Of a DNA stretch of 32,085 nucleotides, positions 1 through 8,326 are shown in pieces (position 1 is the first letter of the stretch; every line of letters starts with the position of its first letter). The position numbers were made by a program, and so were the translations under genes. The stretch comes from Clostridium sp. CAG:590 (GTDB lineage: Bacteria > Bacillota > Clostridia > Lachnospirales > Lachnospiraceae): the NCBI GenBank assembly GCA_000431135.1, contig HF987896.1:6411-38495 (forward strand), written 5' to 3'. The notes beneath the pieces were generated by a model. It was given only the letters and a program-made list of their open reading frames with translations. It was not told the origin of the DNA and made no database searches.

Positions 1-1773
1 TGTGAGTTTCCGGGAGAAGTTCCAACGCTGGAGGAGATGCGGCAGGCATTGCTGACATGTGGCGAGGAAGAGAAGATTCGGGAGCGTGTGGAGATGACCA
101 GGCTTTCGGAGGAAGAGAAGAAAGAAGTAGCAGCGTTAGATGACTGTTTTCAACAAGGTATACCGGATGAGGGGGAGTTGGAAGCTAAGATTCAGGAAGT
201 TTCCCAATATCGGAGATTGTTACAGGAATATAATCAGAATCAATTGAGCAGCGTAGAGCGGCAACGGTATGAGCAGTTAGAGAGTGCATTTCATGATGAG
301 AACGAACCGGTGTCAGTGATCATTGGTAAATGGAATGAAAGGAATAATCGAAAAGCGGCTATTCCGTCCAAACAGGCAACGGTTGCTGCATTGAAGAACG
401 CATCACAGGAGGGGATGAAGAGGAATCCTGTGGTATTGGGGATAGGAATTGTGGCATTGATTATCGCAGGCTTATTATGCATACGATCTTTGTGGATACC
501 GGGCATATTGGTATTGTTTGTGGGAACTGTTATAATTGGAATTGGGTGTAGAGGATCTGAAAAGAAAGAGGTTGCGGAGCAGACAGCGACGATACAGGCG
601 TTAGAACAGGAAATCGCACAGGATCAACAGTGGATTACACAGACGGATACGGAAGTAAAAGCATATTTGGATGTACACGGGAAGCATTATGACGAGTATA
701 TGGCTGCCACCTTATTACAGCAGATAATGGAAGAGTCCGTTGAATATCATGCGCTTCAAAAGAAGAAAAGTCATGCGGTAACAGCTGTTGATGAGAAACA
801 GCTTGCAGATAGAAGACAATCTATTGTTGCATTTTTACAGCGTTATCAACAGACAACAGGCGATGACGCTTATGAGGAAGCCATGTATGCATTGCAGACT
901 AAGGTGCAGAGATATCAGACGTTAGCACAGCAGGAAAGCCGGCAAAGGATAGCATTAGAAGAACAGAAGACAGCGGTAGAACAATTAACAGGTTTTTTAC
1001 AATCATATGGATATGTACCGGCAACGGATTGTCGGGCACAATTGAATGAACTGCAGGAAGTGGTGCAGCGGTATTATTATGCAGATGCTAATTGGAAAGA
1101 GGCAGTGCGTACACTTTTGCAATTTGAGGAACAGGTGGATACCGGGATATTAGAGAAGAATGCGGAAGAAAAAGATATGCCTTCTTTGGAAGAATTGAAT
1201 GATTCTATATCTGTGCTGACGCAGAATATGCAGATGATCCATAAGACGATAACAGAGTATCAAAAGACATTAGAGAATCTGGGAATGCAATATGATGAAT
1301 GGGAGGATAAAAAAGAACGATTAAAGCAGTTAGAGGAAATACAGAAAGAAGAACAACAGAAGTTCCATTACTTAAAACTGGCAAAGACAAAACTGAATCA
1401 GGCGAAAGAAAGCCTGACATCACGTTACACAGCTCCGGTATTAAATGCTTTTGAAAGATACTATGCAAGTATTACAGGGCAGGATAATATGGAATTCCAT
1501 ATGGATGCCAATATTGCGGTAACGGTAAAGGAACAGGGAAAGCAGAGGGATATCCACACATTGAGCACCGGGTATCAGGATCTGGTTGGCATCTGTCTGC
1601 GTCTTGCTTTTGTGGATGCGATGTATGAACAGGAATCCCCTATGCTGATATTGGATGACCCGTTCACTAATTTAGATGATGATAAGGTAATAGCGGCAAG
1701 AACATTGCTTCAGGAGGTTGCAAAGAAGTATCAGGTTATATATTTTACATGTAGTGACGCGAGAAGTATGTAA
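1..1773 (+). CDS. C-terminal part of a YhaN/Rad50-like SMC-type ATPase (5' partial)
   Basis: The frame is open from base 1, so the gene begins before the window; the ATG at 37 is internal. What remains is long glutamine- and glutamate-rich coiled coil, broken by a hydrophobic hairpin of about 40 residues (near 425-550). The end is a typical ABC/SMC C-terminal half: a signature motif LSTGYQDL (about 1560-1583) and a Walker B strand with the tail MLILDDPFTNLDDD (about 1642-1683). The family (YhaN, SbcC-like) holds the ATPase half of DNA repair or processing complexes, usually with a metallophosphoesterase partner encoded upstream; that partner is outside the window. The membrane hairpin inside the coiled coil is typical of YhaN-type proteins rather than SbcC. 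The Walker A motif lies in the missing N-terminal part. The next gene follows after 53 bases. Confidence 0.85.
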   Translation, partial: CEFPGEVPTLEEMRQALLTCGEEEKIRERVEMTRLSEEEKKEVAALDDCFQQGIPDEGELEAKIQEVSQYRRLLQEYNQNQLSSVERQRYEQLESAFHDENEPVSVIIGKWNERNNRKAAIPSKQATVAALKNASQEGMKRNPVVLGIGIVALIIAGLLCIRSLWIPGILVLFVGTVIIGIGCRGSEKKEVAEQTATIQALEQEIAQDQQWITQTDTEVKAYLDVHGKHYDEYMAATLLQQIMEESVEYHALQKKKSHAVTAVDEKQLADRRQSIVAFLQRYQQTTGDDAYEEAMYALQTKVQRYQTLAQQESRQRIALEEQKTAVEQLTGFLQSYGYVPATDCRAQLNELQEVVQRYYYADANWKEAVRTLLQFEEQVDTGILEKNAEEKDMPSLEELNDSISVLTQNMQMIHKTITEYQKTLENLGMQYDEWEDKKERLKQLEEIQKEEQQKFHYLKLAKTKLNQAKESLTSRYTAPVLNAFERYYASITGQDNMEFHMDANIAVTVKEQGKQRDIHTLSTGYQDLVGICLRLAFVDAMYEQESPMLILDDPFTNLDDDKVIAARTLLQEVAKKYQVIYFTCSDARSM

Positions 1774-1826
1774 TAGATAATGAAGAATATTGTTGGATAT
1801 GACAATGGGAAAAGGATGATGAGAAT

Positions 1827-2798
1827 ATGGCAAAAATCAATGACGAAAAGTTTATAACAGATATGATTCGATATGCGTCATCTGCGGAGTCGCCAGATCA
1901 TATTATTAATCAGATTTTGGAATATATTTGTGAAAGGATGCAATCGGATCGGGCATATATCTTTGAGGACAATCTGGATGGTACCTTTGATAACACCTAT
2001 GAATGGTGCAGGGAAGGTGTGTCGAGAGAGATTGAGAATTTAAAGAGGGTTCCGTATGATGGTGTGTTGGATGTCTGGTTTGAGGAATACGAGAAGTCTC
2101 ATAATATTATGATCTATGATATAGAAGAATATCGGAAGATAAGTGAGCCGATGTATCAGGTGCTGAAGCCACAGGGGATTCAGACATTAGTGACAGGGCC
2201 GATTGAGGTCAATGGCAAATATATTGGATTCTATGGAGTGGACAATCCTCCGGTTGAATTTATGGATAATATATCTGTTTTGATCGACATGATGGAATTT
2301 GTGATGTCTATGATGATACGGATCCGGAATTATACTAAGCAGATAGAGGAGAATGCAACAAAGGATCAGTTGACGAAGTGCTATAACCGGAAAGCGCTGC
2401 ATTGGGCATATGAAGGAGATTTCGATAAGGGAAGCCCGATTGCGATTATTATGTGTGATCTCAATGGTTTAAAAAGGATTAATGATACCAAAGGACATGA
2501 GGCAGGTGACAGATATCTGTGTGATGCGGCAGAGGGGATGATGTCTTGTTTTGGGGAGAAGCAGGTATATCGTGTTGGCGGCGATGAGTTTATTATTGTA
2601 TTGTTGGATATTAATAAGGACGAGGTAGAGCAGTTGATAGAACGTCTTAAGATGTATATGGATCTTAAGAAGGTTAGTGTTTCTGTTGGAATGGCATATC
2701 GCTATAATGCAAAGGAACCGTTTGAAAATATATTGCGGGATGCAGATAAGAAGATGTATGTAGAGAAGAAACGATATCATAACAAAGATATTGTCTGA
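1827..2798 (+). CDS. GAF-GGDEF diguanylate cyclase
   Basis: This 323-residue soluble protein makes c-di-GMP from two GTP. Residues about 1-165 read as a GAF-like sensor (RAYIFEDNLDGTFDNTYEW and a later GPIEVNGKYIGFYGVDNPP are typical). Residues about 180-320 are a GGDEF domain with an intact GGDEF signature at residues 251-255 (YRVGGDEF), and the CDLNGLKRINDTKGHEAGD stretch that holds the metal- and substrate-binding residues. The inhibitory I-site (RxxD just before the signature) is not present; the corresponding positions read F and K, so product inhibition at that site is not expected. There is no membrane segment. The start at 1827 has AAGGATGATGAG upstream. It ends 24 bases before a membrane GGDEF-EAL protein, so the two probably form an operon. 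Confidence 0.88.
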   Translation: MAKINDEKFITDMIRYASSAESPDHIINQILEYICERMQSDRAYIFEDNLDGTFDNTYEWCREGVSREIENLKRVPYDGVLDVWFEEYEKSHNIMIYDIEEYRKISEPMYQVLKPQGIQTLVTGPIEVNGKYIGFYGVDNPPVEFMDNISVLIDMMEFVMSMMIRIRNYTKQIEENATKDQLTKCYNRKALHWAYEGDFDKGSPIAIIMCDLNGLKRINDTKGHEAGDRYLCDAAEGMMSCFGEKQVYRVGGDEFIIVLLDINKDEVEQLIERLKMYMDLKKVSVSVGMAYRYNAKEPFENILRDADKKMYVEKKRYHNKDIV

Positions 2799-2822
2799 TG
2801 ATGGGGCAGGGAGGGCAATATA

Positions 2823-4739
2823 GTGAACTATAATGTGGATTATGAGATATGTACGATCATATTTTTGATGTTATTGCTGATTATATCGAGGGTAAGAAAA
2901 CGGTTGGTTGATTTTCAGTCCAAAATGTATCAGATATTTATGGATGTCTGTTTTGTGAATATTTGTTTGGATGTCATCACCTGCTATACAGATAGCTATT
3001 ATAAAGAAGTTCCAATATGGCTGAATTACGGATTGAACTGCATATTTTTGATGGTACAATGTATGATACCAATGATGGTTATGTTGTACATTTATATGAA
3101 GGTGCAGCAGATTCGGGAAGGAAAAAGGTATTTTCTGATCCTGGCAGCACTTCCGGCTGTGATAGCGGCACTTTTAGTAGCGTCTAGTCCGGTCACACAC
3201 TTATTTTTCTATTTTGATGCAACGGGATATCATCATGGAATATTGCATAGCTGGTTGTATGTCAATGCAGGATTGTATGCAATCTGTACGACTGTTTATG
3301 CGATTTGGGCACATAAGGTAATACGATGGACACAAGCTGTGTTGGGAATTATTATGATCATGGTAACATTACTGCCAACAATTATTCAGTTTTTTATTCC
3401 TGATTATATGCTGTCAGGAATCGGAACAGCACTTACTGTTTTTATTATGTATCTGACAAATGAGAATTCGATCATGTACATTGATGTTACGACTGGAGCA
3501 TTGAACCGACAGGCTTTTTCGCATCATATCAAGAAGTATAAGAAAAAGAATTTCCCGGAACAGATTTTTGTTCTGGCTTTGGATAATTTCAAGATTGTTA
3601 ATGAGGTATATGGTATTGCCGGCGGCAATGAATTGATGCGGATGTTGGTGGAAGCGTTACAGAAACAATATTCAACCTCGGCAGTCTATCGGTTTGGAGG
3701 AGATAAATTTGCAGTTGTATTGAAAGAGACGACAGAAGGATCAAAAGAATTAGAAACCATTCGGGGTATTTTGCACCGGAAATGGCATCTCAATGATAGC
3801 GATACGGAATTAGGAGCATGCATTTGTCTGGTGCATTCGATTCATCATTCGGAAGAGAGCCTGGAGGATGCGATTGAATACAGTGTAGAACAGGCAAAGA
3901 GGGTGGGAAAAGGGCAGTTTATTGAGATTACAGAGAACAGTGCAACGGAGATATCCCGCCATGCAGCCATTGAGCAGGCAATCATCAATTCGATTGAACA
4001 GGATACTTTTGAGGTACATTATCAGCCAATTTATGATACAAAGCAGCGAAGATTTCATTCCATGGAAGCATTGGCAAGATTACAGGTGCCGGGATATGGC
4101 TATGTGTCACCGGAGGAATTTATCCGGATTGCAGAGAAAAATGGAACGATCCTTAAGATTGGGTTACTGGTATTGGAAGAAGTGTGTAAGTTCTATAAAG
4201 AGTGCCGGTTGAAGGAGAAGGGGATTGCATTTATCGAAGTGAATCTGTCTGTTGTGCAGTGCATGCAGGAGCATATCGGAGAGAATATCTTACAGATTCT
4301 TCGGAAGTATGAGATTGATCCGGCGATGATCAATTTAGAGATTACGGAAAGCGCGGCGGCATATTCGGAGGAACGACTGATTCAGAATATGAAGAAGATG
4401 AAGGCAGCGGGATTGTCCTTTTCTTTAGATGATTATGGTTCTGGTTATTCCAATATCAATTATCTGGTAGATCTGCCGTTTTCTATTGTAAAGATCGATA
4501 AATATCTGGTATGGGCGGCGATGAAGAATGAGACTTCCAAGGTAATCTTAGAGAATATTATTGCCATGTTTAAGAAGATACATCTGGATGTAGTGACGGA
4601 GGGAATTGAAGACCTGACTATGGCACAGCTCATTACGGATATGGGTGCGGATTATATACAGGGCTACTATTATTCAAAACCGCTGCCGAAGGAAAAAGTA
4701 TTGGAATGTTTAGAGCCGGGATATTTAAAACAATTATAA
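2823..4739 (+). CDS. Membrane-anchored degenerate-GGDEF/EAL c-di-GMP phosphodiesterase
   Basis: This 638-residue protein starts with GTG at 2823, preceded by GGGAGGGC. Residues about 1-215 hold some seven hydrophobic segments, an integral-membrane sensor resembling the N-terminal parts of other signalling proteins. The GGDEF domain is degenerate at its key position: the signature reads GGDKF (residues 292-296), so cyclase activity is unlikely and a GTP-sensing or structural role is more probable. The C-terminal EAL domain (about 380-630) looks catalytic: MEALARL (E415), the FIEVNLS Asn, INLEITES, the DDYGSGYSN metal motif, a following Lys (VKIDK), VVTEGIE and the terminal IQGYYYSKPLP are all present. 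The predicted activity is hydrolysis of c-di-GMP to pGpG. Together with the upstream GAF-GGDEF cyclase it would make an opposing synthesis/degradation pair in one transcript. Confidence 0.87.
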   Translation: MNYNVDYEICTIIFLMLLLIISRVRKRLVDFQSKMYQIFMDVCFVNICLDVITCYTDSYYKEVPIWLNYGLNCIFLMVQCMIPMMVMLYIYMKVQQIREGKRYFLILAALPAVIAALLVASSPVTHLFFYFDATGYHHGILHSWLYVNAGLYAICTTVYAIWAHKVIRWTQAVLGIIMIMVTLLPTIIQFFIPDYMLSGIGTALTVFIMYLTNENSIMYIDVTTGALNRQAFSHHIKKYKKKNFPEQIFVLALDNFKIVNEVYGIAGGNELMRMLVEALQKQYSTSAVYRFGGDKFAVVLKETTEGSKELETIRGILHRKWHLNDSDTELGACICLVHSIHHSEESLEDAIEYSVEQAKRVGKGQFIEITENSATEISRHAAIEQAIINSIEQDTFEVHYQPIYDTKQRRFHSMEALARLQVPGYGYVSPEEFIRIAEKNGTILKIGLLVLEEVCKFYKECRLKEKGIAFIEVNLSVVQCMQEHIGENILQILRKYEIDPAMINLEITESAAAYSEERLIQNMKKMKAAGLSFSLDDYGSGYSNINYLVDLPFSIVKIDKYLVWAAMKNETSKVILENIIAMFKKIHLDVVTEGIEDLTMAQLITDMGADYIQGYYYSKPLPKEKVLECLEPGYLKQL

Positions 4740-4779
4740 GCTGTTGGAAAGGATGAATGAAAAAGAGAAATAAGAGTAT

Positions 4780-4806
4780 TTTGCCATAGAATAAGACTAT
4801 GGCAAA
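4780..4806 (+). terminator. Hairpin after the GGDEF-EAL gene, possible terminator
   Basis: A perfect 10-bp inverted repeat, TTTGCCATAG at 4780-4789 and CTATGGCAAA at 4797-4806, encloses a 7-base loop. It lies 41 bases after the phosphodiesterase stop and just before the next promoter. No clear T-tract follows, so termination is only suggested by position and stem strength. Confidence 0.45.
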
Positions 4807-4822
4807 CGCAAGGTTTTAAGTA

Positions 4823-4852
4823 TTAACACTTTCTGTGATGGTTTGCTATAAT
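4823..4852 (+). promoter_or_regulatory. Promoter for the Met/Cys-rich peptide gene
   Basis: TTAACA at 4823-4828 and a perfect TATAAT at 4847-4852 are separated by 18 bases. The predicted transcript would have a leader of about 60 bases before the ATG at 4921 and would end at the terminator at 5087-5118. Confidence 0.65.
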
Positions 4853-4920
4853 AGGCAATGTCAAAGGGAACGATAAGTTCGAACGGGTGACATAAGATTA
4901 CAGAAAGGAGAACCGAAGAT

Positions 4921-5055
4921 ATGAGAACAACATTTTCTATGAACAACACAATGATGACATGCAATATGATGGGCAGTGCTATGGGTATGTGCTGCGGTAT
5001 GGATTGCTGTGTGAAATGGAATAATAGAGAATGTGCGTTAGATGCTTCGGCCTGA
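4921..5055 (+). CDS. 44-residue Met/Cys-rich peptide
   Basis: This is a short gene (44 codons plus TGA) with its own promoter (4823-4852), a ribosome binding site AAAGGAG at 4904-4910, and a terminator 32 bases after the stop. The peptide has nine Met and six Cys residues. The Cys lie at positions 14, 24, 25, 29, 30 and 38, with two CC pairs (MCCGMDCC). The tail CCVKWNNRECALDAS resembles the Cys-x-Asn-x-Cys-Ala pattern of DUF1540-like small proteins, but this is a weak likeness. There is no signal peptide or clear membrane segment. The composition suggests binding of a soft metal such as Cu(I) or Zn(II); that is inference only. Another reading is a modified or secreted peptide, but no processing gene lies beside it. 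Confidence 0.7.
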   Translation: MRTTFSMNNTMMTCNMMGSAMGMCCGMDCCVKWNNRECALDASA

Positions 5056-5086
5056 TTGAGTATAGAATATAACATTAAGAATCAGT

Positions 5087-5118
5087 AAGAACCATCTTCG
5101 CGATGGTTCTTATTTTTA
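5087..5118 (+). terminator. Intrinsic terminator of the peptide gene
   Basis: AAGAACCATC (5087-5096) pairs with GATGGTTCTT (5102-5111) around a TTCGC loop, and a T-rich run follows (TATTTTTACT). It closes the small transcription unit that starts at 4823. Confidence 0.82.
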
Positions 5119-5240
5119 CTTTATAGGAAAGTTCGTCCTATAAAGCAAAAAACGCTCCGCTAAGGATGCGCACCTTGCGGAGAAGAAGATAATTGCTTCG
5201 CAATTCCGCATGGGCGCAAAAGAGTCGCAAGCGACTCTTT
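5119..5240 (+). repeat. Hairpin cluster before mgtE (two-hairpin element, copy C)
   Basis: About 120 bases are almost wholly palindromic. A 10-bp stem lies at 5119-5128/5136-5145 (CTTTATAGGA with its complement). CTCCGC(t)AAGG at 5155-5165 can pair with 5173-5182. TGCGGA at 5176-5181 can instead pair with TCCGCA at 5205-5210 around the inner stem AATTGC/GCAATT. A perfect 10-bp stem lies at 5219-5228/5231-5240. The layout (an outer stem holding an inner stem, then a second hairpin) matches the elements at 25925-26001 and 27587-27660, although the bases differ. It may be mobile-type intergenic repeat sequence or part of the mgtE leader. It does not show recognisable M-box riboswitch motifs. Confidence 0.6.
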
Positions 5241-5271
5241 GTTTCACACTTTTTTGCAGAAAGGACGAGAC

Positions 5272-6669
5272 ATGGCAAAAGAAATATTAAGAGAAAATCA
5301 GTATGTAGAAGAATTAATTGCAATTATCCGAAGTGGCTTACCGGAAAAAGAGCTGCTTGATCGAATTTCCGATTATCATGATAATGATATTGCTGAGGCA
5401 ATTACACAGATTAAGCCGGAAGAACGGAAGCGCCTGTATCCGATTCTTGGTGTAGAGCGGGTGGCGGACATCTTTTCTTATATAGAAGATGCAGAAGTTT
5501 ATTTTAATGAACTGCCAATTGAGAAGGTAGCAAGGGTTGTATCGGAGATGGAGCCGGATGATGCGGTAGATCTGCTGGCTGAGTTGGACGAGAAGAAACG
5601 GCAGAAGATTGTTACCATGTTAGATCGGGATGCCATGGATGATGTGAAGTTGATTTTATCCTATGATGAGGATGAGATCGGTAGTTGTATGACGATGAAT
5701 TATATTGTCATTCACAATACGCTTACCATCCGTCAGGCAATGCGCGAATTGGTAGTACAGGCAGGAGAAAATGATAACATCCAGACAATCTATGTGGTAG
5801 ATGATAAAGATGTATTTTATGGAGCAATTGATCTGAAAGATCTGATCATAGCAAGAGAGTACGAGAATCTGGAAGATCTGGTCAGTCGGTCTTACCCATA
5901 TGTGTTAGATCATGAACAGATCAGTGATTGTATTGAACAGATCAAGGATTATGCAGAGGATTCTATTCCGGTCTTACGGGATGATGGACATATTGTGGGA
6001 ATCATTACCGCACAGGACATCGTAGAAGTTGTCGATGATGAGATGGGTGAGGATTACGCGAAGTTAGCCGGCTTGACGGCAGAGGAAGATCTCAATGAGA
6101 CAACGATAGACAGTATGAAAAAACGTCTGCCGTGGCTGATTATTTTACTGTTCCTTGGCATGGGTGTATCAAGCGTGGTTGGTGCCTTTGGGACCGTTGT
6201 TGCCATTATACCGATTGTAATGTGTTTTCAGTCATTGATCTTAGATATGGCAGGTAATGTCGGAACGCAGTCGCTTGCGGTAACGATCCGTGTTCTGATG
6301 GACGAGAATTTGTCAACAAAACAGAAAGTAACATTAGTAATTAAGGAAATGCGTGTCGGTCTGCTGAATGGCTTGTTTCTTGGTATTATGGCACTGCTTT
6401 TCATTGGATTATATGTATATTTCTTTAAGCATTATGCACTTCGTGCTGCATTTATGGTATCCGGATGTGTGGGCGTGTCTTTGGTTGGAGCAATGGTGGT
6501 ATCAAGCTTAGTGGGAACACTGGTACCAATCTTTTTCAAGAAGATTCACGTAGATCCGGCTGTTGCATCCGGTCCGTTGATCACCACGATCAACGATTTA
6601 GTAGCCATTGTTGTCTATTATGGTCTGGTGTGGATCGTGTTGATTGAATTATTCCCGATTGCAGGCTGA
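5272..6669 (+). CDS. mgtE: Magnesium transporter MgtE
   Basis: This 465-residue inner-membrane Mg2+ channel has the full family layout. An acidic superhelical N domain (about 20-125) holds the PDDAVDLLAELDEKKRQKI repeat pattern, followed by two CBS domains (about 135-255; DSIPVLRDDGHIVGIITAQDIVEV is typical). A connecting helix leads to a five-segment transmembrane domain from about residue 282. The pore signature GNVGTQSLAVTIR (about 327-340) and the late NDLVAIVVYYGLVW helix with its conserved Asp are both present. The start is set at ATG 5272, with AAAGGACGAG just upstream; an in-frame TTG at 5239 lies inside a hairpin and lacks a binding site. The family closes in response to cytosolic Mg2+ through the N and CBS domains. 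The upstream leader is hairpin-rich, so RNA-level control is possible. Confidence 0.95.
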   Translation: MAKEILRENQYVEELIAIIRSGLPEKELLDRISDYHDNDIAEAITQIKPEERKRLYPILGVERVADIFSYIEDAEVYFNELPIEKVARVVSEMEPDDAVDLLAELDEKKRQKIVTMLDRDAMDDVKLILSYDEDEIGSCMTMNYIVIHNTLTIRQAMRELVVQAGENDNIQTIYVVDDKDVFYGAIDLKDLIIAREYENLEDLVSRSYPYVLDHEQISDCIEQIKDYAEDSIPVLRDDGHIVGIITAQDIVEVVDDEMGEDYAKLAGLTAEEDLNETTIDSMKKRLPWLIILLFLGMGVSSVVGAFGTVVAIIPIVMCFQSLILDMAGNVGTQSLAVTIRVLMDENLSTKQKVTLVIKEMRVGLLNGLFLGIMALLFIGLYVYFFKHYALRAAFMVSGCVGVSLVGAMVVSSLVGTLVPIFFKKIHVDPAVASGPLITTINDLVAIVVYYGLVWIVLIELFPIAG

Positions 6670-6775
6670 TCATCTGGCAGTATTTACATTCTTATGATAT
6701 TATAAATGTATGTGTGCATTCTTAAAGAAAATGTTTGTACAGAAGAATATCTTAGGATGGAGAGAAGTATGTAGC

Positions 6776-7972
6776 ATGAGTCGAATGAAGAATTTTATAA
6801 AAAAAGAGACGGTATTGTCGATTGCAATATTATTGGCAGTAATTTCAGTATTTCTAGTATTGCCGGATCGTCAATATCTAGATTATATTGATTTCCGGAC
6901 ACTTGGTATTTTGTTTAGTTTGATGGTTGTAGTGGCGGGATTGAGACAACTTGGTCTGTTTGATTGGTTTGCAGGAAGATTATTACAGAGAGTGCATGGA
7001 ATCGGAGCAATCGCAACAGTACTTATCCTGCTTTGCTTTTTTTCATCCATGCTGATCACAAACGATGTGTCTTTGATTACATTTGTGCCGTTTACGATTG
7101 TATTAGCACATAAGATGCCAACAATCATTACAGAAAAGTGGTTACTGCGTATCGTGGTAATGCAGACAATTGCGGCAAACCTCGGAAGCATGATGACACC
7201 GATTGGCAATCCGCAGAATTTGTATCTGTATGGAAAGACGGAGATGAGTGTGTCAGATTTTATTAAGTTGATGCTACCATACACAGTTGTTGCATTAGTG
7301 CTTCTTCTTGGGTGGATTGGTGTATGTGCGTGGAAAGATAGAAGACAAACGGTAGTTGATACGGACGGTAGAAGGGAAAATCAGAGCAACAAATTAAATG
7401 CGGTTAAAAATGATACAGAATGCGAACAGAGAATGGCGTATGATATACAGAATGTTCAATTGAATTGGAAACTGACCGGTTATCTGATATTGTTTGCATT
7501 TAGTCTGTTGGTTGTTGCCAGAATTGTTCCGTATGGCGTTCTGGTCGGAGTGGTTCTGTTCTATATTGTGTTGTGTGACCGTAAGATATTGCGAAAGGTA
7601 GATTATTCTTTACTTGCGACTTTTGCAGCTTTATTTATTTTTATCGGCAATATAGGAAGAATTGGTGTCTTTTATGACTGGCTGCAACACATCATTGCCG
7701 GACGGGAAGTGATCACGTCTGTGTTGGCAAGCCAGGTGATGAGTAATGTGCCGGCTGCGATTCTGCTGTCCGGCTTCACAGAGAATATTCAGGCCTTGAT
7801 CATCGGAACAAACCTCGGAGGTCTTGGAACACTGATCGCATCCATGGCAAGTTTGATCAGCTTCAAATATATTGTGAAAGAGAATGTCACACTTCGTGGA
7901 AGATATTTTCTGTCTTTTACGATTGCAAATGTGGTATTTCTGGTTGTAATGCTCATGTTGAACTTAAGGTAA
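6776..7972 (+). CDS. SLC13/ArsB-NhaD superfamily anion permease
   Basis: This 398-residue integral membrane protein has around ten hydrophobic segments. The stretches LITNDVSLITFVPFTI and ANLGSMMTPIGNPQNLYLY match the conserved half-site motifs of the ion transporter superfamily that includes SLC13 dicarboxylate/sulfate carriers and ArsB/NhaD proteins. A second half-site appears near the end (MSNVPAAILLSG and GTNLGGLGTLIASMASLISF). A hydrophilic loop of about 60 residues (near 7335-7460) splits the two halves. The substrate cannot be told from sequence. The ATG at 6776 is preferred because GGAGAGAAG lies 9 bases upstream; a longer frame from 6710 lacks a site. It follows mgtE by 106 bases and precedes a small gene by 58 bases. 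Confidence 0.8.
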   Translation: MSRMKNFIKKETVLSIAILLAVISVFLVLPDRQYLDYIDFRTLGILFSLMVVVAGLRQLGLFDWFAGRLLQRVHGIGAIATVLILLCFFSSMLITNDVSLITFVPFTIVLAHKMPTIITEKWLLRIVVMQTIAANLGSMMTPIGNPQNLYLYGKTEMSVSDFIKLMLPYTVVALVLLLGWIGVCAWKDRRQTVVDTDGRRENQSNKLNAVKNDTECEQRMAYDIQNVQLNWKLTGYLILFAFSLLVVARIVPYGVLVGVVLFYIVLCDRKILRKVDYSLLATFAALFIFIGNIGRIGVFYDWLQHIIAGREVITSVLASQVMSNVPAAILLSGFTENIQALIIGTNLGGLGTLIASMASLISFKYIVKENVTLRGRYFLSFTIANVVFLVVMLMLNLR

Positions 7973-8030
7973 GAGGAATAATATGTTATACTCTATTAAG
8001 AGTAGATTTTGAAGAAAAGGAGACAATAGT

Positions 8031-8270
8031 ATGAAGAGTACGTTAATTAAAGATACGACGAAGTCAGAGAGAATCGAATTGATCAAGCAGTGGGAAGAGG
8101 AAGAAGGCTGCGAGAATTCGGGAATGGATCTGATGGAGTATTTCAGGGATTATATTGACGGAAAGAAAGAGATTGCGGAAGTAAATGCTGCATTTCGTAC
8201 GAATTATGTGGCGGAATCGCCGGATATCAAGCCAAGTAATCCGTGTGGAATGGGCGGTCGGAGATTTTAA
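8031..8270 (+). CDS. Small unrecognised protein (79 residues)
   Basis: I do not recognise a named family. The protein is acidic at its start (EEEEGCEN), then has a likely helical region (MDLMEYFRDYIDGKKEIAEVNAAFR), and ends in a Cys/Gly tail (NPCGMGGRRF). It has no signal peptide or membrane segment. A strong AAAAGGAGA site sits 7 bases before the ATG, which supports translation. A short palindrome, TACTCT-atta-AGAGTA, lies upstream at 7989-8004. It stands 58 bases after the SLC13 permease and 56 bases before the bile salt hydrolase, on the same strand, so it may share a transcript with them. Confidence 0.7.
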   Translation: MKSTLIKDTTKSERIELIKQWEEEEGCENSGMDLMEYFRDYIDGKKEIAEVNAAFRTNYVAESPDIKPSNPCGMGGRRF

Positions 8271-8326
8271 ATGTATGTAAGCATTTATCTTACGGGTAAG
8301 TGAATGGTTATCAGGAGGTGTAGAAT

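Noticed and set aside
5239..5271. In-frame extension of MgtE from TTG 5239
   Set aside because: The extra codons overlap a perfect hairpin and lack a binding site, while ATG 5272 has AAAGGACGAG before it and the usual family N-terminus.
5119..5271. M-box magnesium riboswitch before mgtE
   Set aside because: The size is near that of an M-box, but the sequence is a set of local palindromes and none of the conserved M-box motifs could be recognised.
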